From: Namhaeicola litoreus | GTDB lineage: Bacteria; Bacteroidota; Bacteroidia; Flavobacteriales; Flavobacteriaceae | Direction: 5' to 3' | Assembly (NCBI RefSeq): GCF_042679565.1 | Contig: NZ_JBHTMY010000002.1 | Location: 620,001 to 684,000 of the forward strand | Length of the DNA: 64,000 nucleotides | Part shown: in pieces, positions 51,073 through 59,868 of the stretch | How the letters are laid out: each line of letters begins with the position of its first letter | Position numbering within the stretch: position 1 is the first letter of the stretch | Notes under the pieces: generated by a model | Told to the model about the DNA's origin: nothing | The model's input: only the letters and a program-made list of their open reading frames with translations | Database searches by the model: none | Translations under genes and position numbers: made by a program

Positions 51073-53262
51073 ATGAGAAAAATTAGTATTCTTTTTTTGC
51101 TTGTTTTTTCATTTTTGCAAGCACAACAAAAAATTACCTTAGAAGATATATTTACCGATGCAACTTTTAGTGAAAACAGTTTGGAAGCCTTTCATTCTAT
51201 GCAAAATGGAGACTTTTTTACACTGCTGAATTACTATAGAAATGGCATAAGCTTAGATAAATTTGATTATGCCACACTTTCAAAAATAGAAACGATTGTA
51301 TCGAGCGAGGACTTAGGATTACCCTCATTTGATAATTATGTTTTTAACCGTGACGAAACCAAAGTTATCATAGGAACAGACACTGAAAGTGTTTTTAGAC
51401 ATTCTGAACTGGGCATTTTCTATGTCTATGAAATTGCTACTAAAAAAATCGAAAAAATTAGCGATCATAAAATTCAAGAGCCCACTTTTTCTCCCGATGG
51501 CAGCAAAGTAGCTTATGCTTTGAATAACAATTTATTCGTTAAAGATTTGTCAGGTGGAAAAACCACTCAGATCACGAAGGATGGAGAACGAAATAAAATT
51601 ATTAATGGTATCACAGATTGGGTGTATGAAGAAGAGTTTTCTTTTGTGAGGGCTTTTGAATGGAATGGAAATTCTGATAAGATTGCCTTTATACGCTTTG
51701 ATGAAACTGATGTGCCTGAGTTTTCTATGGACATATATGGCGATCAACTTTACCCCGATCAATTGACTTTTAAATATCCTAAAGCCGGAGAGAATAATTC
51801 ATTGGTGAGTTTACACCTTTATGATTTGTCTTCCAATCAGCTAAAAAAAGTGGCACTTGGTGAAGATCAGCAATATTATCTTCCCAGAATTCAATGGACC
51901 AATGAACCAAACACGCTTTCTGTGACCACGTTAAACAGACATCAGAACAACCTTAATTTAATTTTTGTGGATGGAAAGTCATTAAAATCCAAAGTAATTT
52001 TAAATGAGAAAGACAATGCCTATGTAGATATTAATGATGAACTTACATTTTTGGGTGACAACAGTTTTATATGGATGAGTGAAAGAGATGGTTTTTATCA
52101 CTTGTACCATTATAATAGCCAAGGAAAATTGATTAATCAAATTACCAAAGGAGATTGGGAGGTGACCAACTATTACGGTTTTGACGAAAAATCTAAAACT
52201 GTTTTTTACCAATCTACTGAAGAAGGTTCAGTGAACAGAAGTGTTTATTCCATAAAAATAAATGGCAGCGACAAGAGGAAACTCAGTGAGAAAGTTGGAA
52301 CAAATGATGCTTTCTTTAGCAATAGTTTCAATTATTATGTCAATGAATTCTCTAACGTAAACTCTGCCACATCTTACACTTTAAATGATGCCAAATCTGG
52401 AATAATTCTGAAATCGATTGTAGACAATTCAGAACTAGAGAAAAAAAACCTGGACTATAAAATACCAAATAAAGAGATTTCAGAGTTGAAAACCAAAAAT
52501 GGAACATACAATATGTTCATCATGAAACCGATAGATTTTGATCCTTCAAAAAAATATCCTTTGTTGATGTATCAATACTCCGGACCCGGTTCTCAATCGG
52601 TGAGCAATTCTTGGTTTAATTACCGAGATTATTACCATGCCATGCTGGTACAAAACGGATTTATTGTAGCTGTTGTAGATGGACGTGGTACAGGATTTAA
52701 GGGGCGTGATTTCAAGAAGGTAACTTATAAAGAGTTAGGAAAATACGAAATTGCTGATCAGATAGAAGCTGCCCTTGAACTAGGTAAACTAAATTATATC
52801 GATCAAAACAGAATTGGTATTTGGGGTTGGAGCTATGGTGGTTATATGAGTTCTTTGGCCATTACCAAAGGGGCTGATGTGTTCAAAATGGCGATTGCAG
52901 TGGCACCTGTAACTTCCTGGCGATTTTATGACGCTGTGTATACAGAACGCTATATGCAAACACCTCAAGAAAATGCAAATGGTTACGATCAAAACTCGCC
53001 CCTCAATTTTGCACACCTGCTAAAAGGAGACTATTTATTGATCCACGGTTCAGGCGATGACAATGTACATGTCCAAAATTCTATGCGAATGGTAAATGCC
53101 TTGATAAAAGAAAATAAAGATTTTGACTTCTTTATTTATCCTGATCGCTCACATGGTATTAATGAGGGTGAAAACACGCGATTACATTTGTTTGAAAAAA
53201 TGACTAAATTTATCCGTGAATCACTCGGAAAAACCGAAGGTTTTTCATCTACAAACCCTTAA
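51073..53262 (+). CDS. Dipeptidyl peptidase IV (S9B), exported
   Basis: 729 residues with a signal peptide (1-~18, LQA). The N-terminal beta-propeller contains DWVYEEEF, where Glu187 and Glu188 form the double-Glu motif that binds the free N-terminus of the peptide. The hydrolase domain has GWSYGGYMS (Ser587), GSGDDNVHVQNS (Asp662/663) and DRSHGIN (His694). It removes X-Pro or X-Ala dipeptides in the periplasm. Two dipeptide/tripeptide (POT) transporters follow directly, 13 bases to the first, so digestion and uptake are linked. Confidence 0.95.
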   Translation: MRKISILFLLVFSFLQAQQKITLEDIFTDATFSENSLEAFHSMQNGDFFTLLNYYRNGISLDKFDYATLSKIETIVSSEDLGLPSFDNYVFNRDETKVIIGTDTESVFRHSELGIFYVYEIATKKIEKISDHKIQEPTFSPDGSKVAYALNNNLFVKDLSGGKTTQITKDGERNKIINGITDWVYEEEFSFVRAFEWNGNSDKIAFIRFDETDVPEFSMDIYGDQLYPDQLTFKYPKAGENNSLVSLHLYDLSSNQLKKVALGEDQQYYLPRIQWTNEPNTLSVTTLNRHQNNLNLIFVDGKSLKSKVILNEKDNAYVDINDELTFLGDNSFIWMSERDGFYHLYHYNSQGKLINQITKGDWEVTNYYGFDEKSKTVFYQSTEEGSVNRSVYSIKINGSDKRKLSEKVGTNDAFFSNSFNYYVNEFSNVNSATSYTLNDAKSGIILKSIVDNSELEKKNLDYKIPNKEISELKTKNGTYNMFIMKPIDFDPSKKYPLLMYQYSGPGSQSVSNSWFNYRDYYHAMLVQNGFIVAVVDGRGTGFKGRDFKKVTYKELGKYEIADQIEAALELGKLNYIDQNRIGIWGWSYGGYMSSLAITKGADVFKMAIAVAPVTSWRFYDAVYTERYMQTPQENANGYDQNSPLNFAHLLKGDYLLIHGSGDDNVHVQNSMRMVNALIKENKDFDFFIYPDRSHGINEGENTRLHLFEKMTKFIRESLGKTEGFSSTNP

Positions 53263-53275
53263 AATAGCTTAAATC

Positions 53276-54664
53276 ATGTATGATGCTAATGCAAAAGCTC
53301 CAGAACAACAAGAACTTTTTGGACATCCAAAAGGTCTATTCATTCTATTCTTTACCGAAATGTGGGAACGTTTTTCTTATTACGGAATGCGAGCCATATT
53401 GGTTTTATACTTGGTACAAAAGACAACTGATGCCAACCCAGGTTTAGGATGGACAAATACTGAAGCACTTGCTCTTTATGGTTGGTATACGATGCTTGTT
53501 TACTTAGCTTCTATACCCGGAGGTTGGATTGCAGATAAATACTTGGGGCAAAAAAAATCTGTACTATACGGAGGTATTTTACTGGTTGCGGGTCATGGAA
53601 TTCTTGCCGTTCAGGCAATGTGGGCATTTTATACCGGTCTTGCCTTAATTATTTTAGGAGTGGGTATGTTAAAACCAAATATTTCAACCATGGTTGGAGG
53701 ACTTTATCCCAAAGGGGATATTAGAAGAGACAAAGGATTTACGATCTTTTATATCGGAATTAATATTGGTGCTTTTTTATCGAGTTTAATAGTAGGTTAT
53801 GTGGGCGAAGTACACGGTTGGCACTATGGATTTGGTCTCGCCGGAATTGGAATGGCATTAGGATTATTTCAATATTTATACGGACAAAAATACCTCAAGA
53901 ATGTGGGTAATTTTATTGGTGTTTCAAAAGATCCCGAAGAACAAGCTGCACTTAAAAGACCGCTCACCAAAATTGAAAAAGACCGATTAGTTGTACTTTT
54001 TATATCATTTTTGCTGGTCATTGTGTTTTGGGGTGCCTTTGAGCAGGCCGGTGGTTTGATGAATATCTATGCCAAAGAAAAAACAGACCGGGTTCTTTTA
54101 GGTTTTGAAATACCTGCCTCAACATTTCAATCACTCAATGCCTTTTTTATTATCATTTTGGGTACTGTTGTTGCTGCCTTTTGGGCCAATAGAAAATTAA
54201 AAGGCAAAAAAGCTTCCTCTATTTTTAAAATGATCATTGGTCTCATTGTGATGGGAATAGGTTTCTTTTTTATGTCAGCAGCATCCGCACAATTTGAAGC
54301 AAATGGTTCTTCGGCTATGTATTGGCTCGTACTTGCTTATTTGTTTCATACACTCGGAGAACTTTCATTGTCTCCAGTCGCCTTATCTTTTATTACCAAA
54401 TTAGCACCTCTAAAATACGCCTCCATAATGATGGGTATTTATTTCGCAACAACTGGTTTAGGTAATAAAGTAGCAGGTCTTTTAGGAGAATCGGCCTCTG
54501 AATTAGGTGAGTTTACTGTATTTACAGGAATTGCTATTTTCTGCGTTGCTTTTGGTCTGCTGGTCATGTTGTTTATTAATAAACTCGAAGCACTAACACA
54601 TGGCGCGGAAGACAATGAGCATATAGTAACAGATAAAGAAAAAGAAGAACTAGCCTCCCATTAA
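53276..54664 (+). CDS. POT-family proton-coupled peptide transporter, copy 1
   Basis: 462 residues, twelve membrane helices. The PTR2 motif PKGLFILFFTEMWERFSYYGMRAIL (helix 1) contains the ExxER residues that couple proton and peptide movement. GVGMLKPNISTMVGGLYP and FTIFYIGINIGAFLSSL follow, the second PTR2 signature. The helix 10 region has HTLGELSLSPVALSFITKLAP. It imports di- and tripeptides, here probably those produced by the DPP-IV encoded 13 bases before. It is transcribed with that gene and ends at a terminator. Confidence 0.95.
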   Translation: MYDANAKAPEQQELFGHPKGLFILFFTEMWERFSYYGMRAILVLYLVQKTTDANPGLGWTNTEALALYGWYTMLVYLASIPGGWIADKYLGQKKSVLYGGILLVAGHGILAVQAMWAFYTGLALIILGVGMLKPNISTMVGGLYPKGDIRRDKGFTIFYIGINIGAFLSSLIVGYVGEVHGWHYGFGLAGIGMALGLFQYLYGQKYLKNVGNFIGVSKDPEEQAALKRPLTKIEKDRLVVLFISFLLVIVFWGAFEQAGGLMNIYAKEKTDRVLLGFEIPASTFQSLNAFFIIILGTVVAAFWANRKLKGKKASSIFKMIIGLIVMGIGFFFMSAASAQFEANGSSAMYWLVLAYLFHTLGELSLSPVALSFITKLAPLKYASIMMGIYFATTGLGNKVAGLLGESASELGEFTVFTGIAIFCVAFGLLVMLFINKLEALTHGAEDNEHIVTDKEKEELASH

Positions 54665-54672
54665 ATAATACG

Positions 54673-54703
54673 CCTCAAAGACATTTGGCTTTGAGGTTTT
54701 TTT
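54673..54703 (+). terminator. Rho-independent terminator between the POT genes
   Basis: CCTCAAAG and CTTTGAGG (eight pairs, loop ACATTTGG) followed by seven T. It lies 8 bases after the first POT stop, so the second POT gene needs its own promoter or reads through. Confidence 0.85.
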
Positions 54704-54724
54704 ATGATTTGAAAATTACTATTT

Positions 54725-56485
54725 ATGAATACAGATGTTGAAAACCTATTTAAAGACAAGGTAATAGGTCACCCTGCAGGGTTATTTATCCTATTTTTTA
54801 CAGAAATGTGGGAGCGTTTTAGCTATTACGGTATGCGCGCGCTTTTGGTTATGTTCTTTACCGCCGCTCTCATTGATGGTGGCTGGGGTTGGCCCAGAGA
54901 GCATGCTTTTGCTATTTTCGGTACCTATACCTCACTTGTTTATCTATCAACATTATTAGGTGGTTATTTTGCAGATAAAATTATAGGTTTTAGATGGGCT
55001 GTGGTTGTTGGAGCATTACTCATGACCTTAGGTCATGCCAGTATGGCTTTAGAAACACCATTCTTTATCTACACAGGTTTAACACTATTGGTCTTTGGAT
55101 CCGGTTTTTTTAAACCCAATATGACTTCGATTATTTCGGAGATGTACAAAGAAAAACCCGAAAAGAAAGATGGTGCGTATACCATTTTTTATATGGGTGT
55201 AAATGCCGGAGCTTTTTTAGGAATCCTTTTATGTGGTTACCTGGGTGAAAAAGTAGGTTGGAGCTGGGGATTTGGACTGGCAGGAATCTTTATGTTTTTT
55301 GGCTTGTTACAATTTTGGTTTGCTCAAAATATTTTTGGTGATATCGGTAAAAAGCCAATTAAAGTTGAAAAAGATGACAAAAACGCTTTAGCATCAGTTG
55401 ATGAAAATGGAGATAAACTAAATCCTTTTACTAACTTTCAGTTGGTTTTAATCTTTGTGGCAGCGGCACTCGGTCTTGCCTGGATTTTAAATGATCCGGT
55501 GTCTAAAATATCAGAAGGCGCCTATAACCTCTTCAATTTTTCAATTTTTGGTTTGGATGGCCCTAATTTTATTATTCTTTTAGCCCTTGCCTTGTTTATC
55601 TTATTGTTGTTCATACGAATCCCAAAATATAGCAAAGTAACACGCGATAGAATGTTGGCGGTTATCTTTTTTGCATTTATTACTATATTCTTTTGGGCCA
55701 TTTTTGAGCAAGCTCCTGGTTCTTTAACTATTTTTGCCCGTGATTATACACAACGTGTTTTGGAGGGTAGTTCTGGCTTTACCTTTAAAATAGTAAACTC
55801 TTTGATGACAATTGTTCCTCTTGGAATTATCACCTGGGTTTTATTACAATTATTCAAAAAAACCTTTAAAAAATATGCACTTTCAAACATCATTTTATCC
55901 TTCAGTTTTGTCATCATATGGGCCATTGCTATCTGGATGCTAAGTGAAGAGTTTAAAAAAGATGTTGCCGAAGTTCCAGCTTCATGGTTTGGCGTTTTAA
56001 ATTCATTGTTTATTATTACCCTTGCTCCTTTATTTTCAAGATGGTGGGAGAGTAAATACAATCCTAATGCCAACATGAAATATGCCATTGGGATGATCTT
56101 ATTGGGCTTGGGTATGGCTTGGGTAGCCATTGGCTCCGCCTCTATTCCGGCGGGTGCAAAAACAGCTTCAGTAAGTATGATTTGGCTTATTCTAGTTTAT
56201 TTATTCCATACCATGGGAGAACTATGTGTTTCTCCGGTAGCCTTATCTTATGTGAGTAAGTTGGTGCCTGGGAGAATGATTGCCATGATGTTTGGTATTT
56301 GGTATTTAGCCGTTGCGATTGGAATGAAAATGGCCGGTATTTTTGGTGAAACGTCTGAAGCAATTGCCCAAGAAAAAGGATTAAGTCATTTCTTTTGGTT
56401 ACTTACGGGTATTGCCATTGGTTTGGGTGTGCTATCCGCAGTACTTTATCCAGTGATCAAAAAATTAATGCACGGTGTACGATAA
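54725..56485 (+). CDS. POT-family peptide transporter, copy 2 (long form)
   Basis: 586 residues, about 120 longer than copy 1. The helix 1 motif ILFFTEMWERFSYYGMRALL is the same as in copy 1; the second signature is YTIFYMGVNAGAFLGILLCG. The extra length comes from additional hydrophobic segments in the middle (NFIILLALALFILLLFI and the FKKYALSNIILSFSFV region), giving perhaps fourteen helices. HTMGELCVSPVALSYVSKLVPG matches the final substrate region. It is a paralogue, perhaps with different peptide preference. A short ORF and a thioredoxin gene follow. Confidence 0.93.
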   Translation: MNTDVENLFKDKVIGHPAGLFILFFTEMWERFSYYGMRALLVMFFTAALIDGGWGWPREHAFAIFGTYTSLVYLSTLLGGYFADKIIGFRWAVVVGALLMTLGHASMALETPFFIYTGLTLLVFGSGFFKPNMTSIISEMYKEKPEKKDGAYTIFYMGVNAGAFLGILLCGYLGEKVGWSWGFGLAGIFMFFGLLQFWFAQNIFGDIGKKPIKVEKDDKNALASVDENGDKLNPFTNFQLVLIFVAAALGLAWILNDPVSKISEGAYNLFNFSIFGLDGPNFIILLALALFILLLFIRIPKYSKVTRDRMLAVIFFAFITIFFWAIFEQAPGSLTIFARDYTQRVLEGSSGFTFKIVNSLMTIVPLGIITWVLLQLFKKTFKKYALSNIILSFSFVIIWAIAIWMLSEEFKKDVAEVPASWFGVLNSLFIITLAPLFSRWWESKYNPNANMKYAIGMILLGLGMAWVAIGSASIPAGAKTASVSMIWLILVYLFHTMGELCVSPVALSYVSKLVPGRMIAMMFGIWYLAVAIGMKMAGIFGETSEAIAQEKGLSHFFWLLTGIAIGLGVLSAVLYPVIKKLMHGVR

Positions 56486-56492
56486 GTAATTA

Positions 56493-56585
56493 ATGTTACC
56501 CAAGGAGATCTTAAAACGATGGAAATACAATAAATTGGTATTTTTGGCATTCTTATTGTTCCCAGTAGGGTTAAAATGGTTTTAA
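56493..56585 (+). CDS. Small 30-residue ORF before the thioredoxin gene
   Basis: ATG 56493 to TAA 56585 encodes 30 residues: a basic start (KEILKRWKYNK) and a hydrophobic helix (LVFLAFLLFPVGLKWF). The thioredoxin ATG follows one base after its stop, a coupling-like spacing. It could be a small membrane protein or only a leader. No homologue is known to me. Confidence 0.35.
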   Translation: MLPKEILKRWKYNKLVFLAFLLFPVGLKWF

Positions 56586-56586
56586 A

Positions 56587-57132
56587 ATGAAGAATTGGAT
56601 TTTTATCGGTATGCTATTTATCTTTTTGGGTATCAAAGCTCAAGAAAATAAAATCAATTGGATGTCTTTACCAGAAGCCATTGAGGCGCAAAAAACAAAT
56701 CCGAAAAAAATAATGATGGACGTTTATACAACGTGGTGTGGTCCTTGTAAAATGTTGGATAAGAATACATTTCAAAATAAAGACGTCAGTGATTTTGTAA
56801 ATAAAAACTTTTATGCAGTAAAATTTAACGCTGAAGGAAATGAAAATCTGAGTTATCAAGATCAGGCTTTTAGCAATCCCGATTTTAATCCTTCGAGTAC
56901 GGGGCGAAACGCGCAACATCAATTAGCACAAGCCCTTCAAATTACCGCTTATCCAACCATTTACTTCTTTGATGAGCAAGGCTTGCCCATTATGCCCATT
57001 CCGGGATATCATACACCTAAACAATTAGAATTGTATCTCAAACTTTTTTTGAATGACGATCATAAAAAGATCGAAACGAAAGAAGAATGGGAAAATTATC
57101 AGACTACCTTTCAATTTGAATTTGAAGGATAG
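56587..57132 (+). CDS. Exported thioredoxin-fold protein (CGPC)
   Basis: 181 residues with a signal peptide (1-~18, IKA). The motif is DVYTTWCGPCKMLDKNTF (Cys51, Cys54) as in DUF255/thioredoxin_7-like proteins, followed by the cis-Pro segment ITAYPTIYFFDEQG. GNENLSYQDQAFSNP is an insertion with no motif. It is a periplasmic thiol-disulfide protein, which may reduce or isomerise disulfides in exported proteins. It follows a 30-residue ORF by one base and ends 69 bases before the ABC-F gene. Confidence 0.88.
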   Translation: MKNWIFIGMLFIFLGIKAQENKINWMSLPEAIEAQKTNPKKIMMDVYTTWCGPCKMLDKNTFQNKDVSDFVNKNFYAVKFNAEGNENLSYQDQAFSNPDFNPSSTGRNAQHQLAQALQITAYPTIYFFDEQGLPIMPIPGYHTPKQLELYLKLFLNDDHKKIETKEEWENYQTTFQFEFEG

Positions 57133-57156
57133 TTTTATTTGAATCTTTTTTAGGTG

Positions 57157-57187
57157 TCTGCAAATGTGCAAAATTGACTTACTTTTG
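57157..57187 (+). promoter_or_regulatory. Promoter of the ABC-F gene
   Basis: TCTG at 57157-57160 (TTTG-like) and TACTTTTG at 57180-57187 are 19 bases apart. The -7 box is exact. The GTG start lies 14 bases after it, leaving a very short leader. Confidence 0.55.
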
Positions 57188-57201
57188 CACAAATCTTTGT
57201 T

Positions 57202-59052
57202 GTGAACTACTTATCTGTTGAAAATATATCCAAATCGTTTGGAGAACGTGTCCTTTTTGAAAACCTGTCTTTTGGTATCAATAAAGACCAGAAAATTGCT
57301 TTGGTCGCCAAAAATGGGACAGGGAAAACAACACTGTTGAATATCGTTGCTGGTTTAGATGAGCCTGATACGGGAAATGTGGTTTCCAGAAACGGTTTAA
57401 GAATTGCCTATTTATCGCAAAAAGATGCTTTGGATACGGCTTTAACCATAGAGGAAACGATATTGTCCGCAGAAAATGAAACTTTGAGAATTATTGCCCA
57501 GTACGAACATGCCCTTGAAAATCCAAATGACGCAGAAGCTTACCAAAAAGCTTTTGAATTAATGGAACTTCACCAAGCTTGGGATTATGAAACAACATAC
57601 AAGCAGATTCTATTTAAACTAGGTTTATCAGACATTCATCAATTGATTAAAAACCTATCTGGAGGTCAGAAAAAACGTCTTGCCTTAGCCATTGCTTTGC
57701 TCAACCAACCTGACCTGCTTATTTTGGATGAACCTACAAACCATTTAGACCTAGAAATGATTGAATGGTTAGAAAAATACCTCCACAAAGAAAATATGAC
57801 TTTGTTTATGGTAACGCACGACAGGTATTTTCTGGAACGGGTTTGTAATGATATTATCGAATTAGATAACGGGCAATTATATCGCTACAAAGGAAACTAT
57901 TCTTATTTCTTACAAAAGAAAGAGGAGCGCGAAATGAACGAACAAACAACCGTAGAAAAAGCCAAAAGTTTGTTTAAAGATGAATTGGAATGGATGCGAC
58001 GACAGCCAAAAGCTCGTACCACGAAATCCAAATCGAGAATTGATGACTTTTTTAAGATCAAAGAAGTAGCTTCTCAAAGAAGAAAAGACCATCGCGTACA
58101 ATTGGAAATCAATATGGAACGTTTAGGTTCTAAAAACGTAGAACTTCATAAAGTTTCTAAATCGTTCGGAGACCTTGTCTTGCTTGATAAATACGATTAT
58201 AACTTTTTGCGAGGGGAACGAATTGGCATCATTGGAAAAAACGGAACAGGGAAATCTACTTTTTTAAACATCATTACGGGTCAGATTCCTTTAGATTCAG
58301 GTAAAGTATCCATCGGAGAAACAGTCAAATTTGGTTATTACCGTCAAGCAGGATTAGAAGTAATTCCGGGTGAAAAAGTGATCGAAGTGATTCAAAAATT
58401 TGGTGAATATATTCCACTGACCAAAGGCCGAAAAATTAGTGCCGGACAGCTTTTAGAAAGATTTTTGTTCGACAGAAAAAAACAATACGATTTTGTAGAA
58501 AAACTGTCGGGAGGAGAAATTAAGCGACTATTTTTATGTACGGTTTTAATTCAAAATCCAAACTTTCTGATTTTAGATGAGCCCACCAATGATTTGGATA
58601 TTGTTACGCTGCAGGTACTAGAAGATTTCTTGCTCGATTTCCCGGGAAATTTGTTAGTGGTCTCACATGACAGATATTTTATGGATAAAATTGTAGACCA
58701 TTTATTTGTTTTTGAAGGAAATGGAAATGTACTCGATTTTCCTGGTAATTATTCCGATTATCGCGCTTATGAAGATTCAAGCCCTTCAGAAAACACCTCA
58801 TCAAAACCCTCAGAAAAAACGGTAGAAAAAAAGTCTGTCTTGTCTTATTCTGATAAGAAAGAATTTGGCCGACTGGAAAATGAAATTGCAAAACTCGAGA
58901 AGCGAAAAAAAGAAATAGAAAACCTCTTTGCAGAAAATAAAGTGCCGGAAAATGAGATTGGTGAAAAGTCTGTTTTACTGCAAACGGTTATGGAAGAACT
59001 AGCGCAAAAAGAGAATCGTTGGCTGGAAATATCTATGAAACTGGAAGATTAA
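57202..59052 (+). CDS. ABC-F family ATPase (Uup/EttA-like)
   Basis: 616 residues from a GTG start. There are two ABC domains without membrane helices. Walker A motifs are KNGTGKTTLLNI (first) and GKNGTGKSTFLNI (second). Signatures are LSGGQKKRLALA with LDEPTNHLDL, and LSGGEIKRLFLC with LDEPTNDLD. The interdomain linker (about 240-300) is basic and helical. The C-terminal coiled coil EFGRLENEIAKLEKRKKEIE resembles Uup. ABC-F proteins act on the ribosome or on DNA; some confer antibiotic resistance. Length and tail fit Uup best. Its 3' end overlaps the convergent exonuclease gene by four bases. Confidence 0.93.
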   Translation: MNYLSVENISKSFGERVLFENLSFGINKDQKIALVAKNGTGKTTLLNIVAGLDEPDTGNVVSRNGLRIAYLSQKDALDTALTIEETILSAENETLRIIAQYEHALENPNDAEAYQKAFELMELHQAWDYETTYKQILFKLGLSDIHQLIKNLSGGQKKRLALAIALLNQPDLLILDEPTNHLDLEMIEWLEKYLHKENMTLFMVTHDRYFLERVCNDIIELDNGQLYRYKGNYSYFLQKKEEREMNEQTTVEKAKSLFKDELEWMRRQPKARTTKSKSRIDDFFKIKEVASQRRKDHRVQLEINMERLGSKNVELHKVSKSFGDLVLLDKYDYNFLRGERIGIIGKNGTGKSTFLNIITGQIPLDSGKVSIGETVKFGYYRQAGLEVIPGEKVIEVIQKFGEYIPLTKGRKISAGQLLERFLFDRKKQYDFVEKLSGGEIKRLFLCTVLIQNPNFLILDEPTNDLDIVTLQVLEDFLLDFPGNLLVVSHDRYFMDKIVDHLFVFEGNGNVLDFPGNYSDYRAYEDSSPSENTSSKPSEKTVEKKSVLSYSDKKEFGRLENEIAKLEKRKKEIENLFAENKVPENEIGEKSVLLQTVMEELAQKENRWLEISMKLED

Positions 59053-59759
59053 TTTTCTACAAACAAAACCTGATCTTCCTCTAATATGGGTTGATGAGTT
59101 AATCGTAAATATACCTGAGCTACTGCCAAAGTGTCTCGTTCACAATATTTTACGATTCGAAGTAAGTCTTGATCTTCGTAATACACCTTCGCCACCTGAC
59201 TTCCATCGATATCTTCTTTTGGGGACGGGATTCCCAAAATATTTGTGAGTAGATTGAGGGAAGTGTAATGTTTAAAATCTCCGAATTTCCACATTTCCAT
59301 GGTGTCGAGATGCGCCACCTCCCAAGGTTTTTTGCCAAATAGTTGTAGTTTTTCGGGTAAAGCTATCGAGTGCACGATCATCCGCCTTGCGATAAAAGGA
59401 AAGTCGAATTCTTTGCCATTATGAGCACAAAGTACCTGTTCGGGTTTCGAAAAAAACTTGTCGAGGAGGTTTTTAAACGCCAATAAAATTTTTCGTTCGT
59501 CATCTCCAAAAAAAGACTTGATCCTAAATGCTGGTTTTTCCGAATGGAGATCAAAAAAACCGACAGAGATACATATAATCTTTCCAAATTCTGCCCAAAT
59601 ACCGGCGCGTTCATAGAACTCATCTGCCGTTATTTCATCTTTTCTTTGATAAGCTGTTTTCTTTGAAAAGAGTTCTTGCTTAAGGGGATCTAATTCTGCA
59701 AAACTCTGGGTTTCAGGAACAGTTTCAATGTCCAAAAACAAAATATTTTTTATGTTCAT
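59049..59759 (-). CDS. DEDD-type 3'-5' exonuclease (PolB-like, PF10108 type)
   Basis: 236 residues from ATG 59759 (MNIKNILFLDIETV); an in-frame ATG at 59795 adds twelve hydrophobic residues not seen in the family. Catalytic acidic residues are in FLDIETVPET (DxE), AHNGKEFDFPFIARRM (Asp) and YCERDTLAVAQVYL (Asp). These match predicted 3'-5' exonucleases related to the proofreading domain of polymerase B. The role in repair or RNA metabolism is not established. It overlaps the ABC-F gene at the 3' end by four bases. Confidence 0.88.
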   Translation of the reverse strand: MNIKNILFLDIETVPETQSFAELDPLKQELFSKKTAYQRKDEITADEFYERAGIWAEFGKIICISVGFFDLHSEKPAFRIKSFFGDDERKILLAFKNLLDKFFSKPEQVLCAHNGKEFDFPFIARRMIVHSIALPEKLQLFGKKPWEVAHLDTMEMWKFGDFKHYTSLNLLTNILGIPSPKEDIDGSQVAKVYYEDQDLLRIVKYCERDTLAVAQVYLRLTHQPILEEDQVLFVEN

Positions 59760-59805
59760 GAGGGCTATTTTAATTTTTATGAAAATAATCCTCAAAAGTA
59801 AACAT

Positions 59806-59845
59806 AAAAAAGGCTACCCAATTCTCGACAAAAAATCGGATAGCC
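59806..59845 (-). terminator. Terminator of the TonB-dependent receptor gene
   Basis: On the minus strand GGCTATCCGATT pairs with AATTGGGTAGCC (twelve pairs, two of them G-U), followed by six T. It follows the receptor stop by 24 bases. Confidence 0.8.
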
Positions 59846-59868
59846 AGAAAAGAAATAAAAATTATCTT

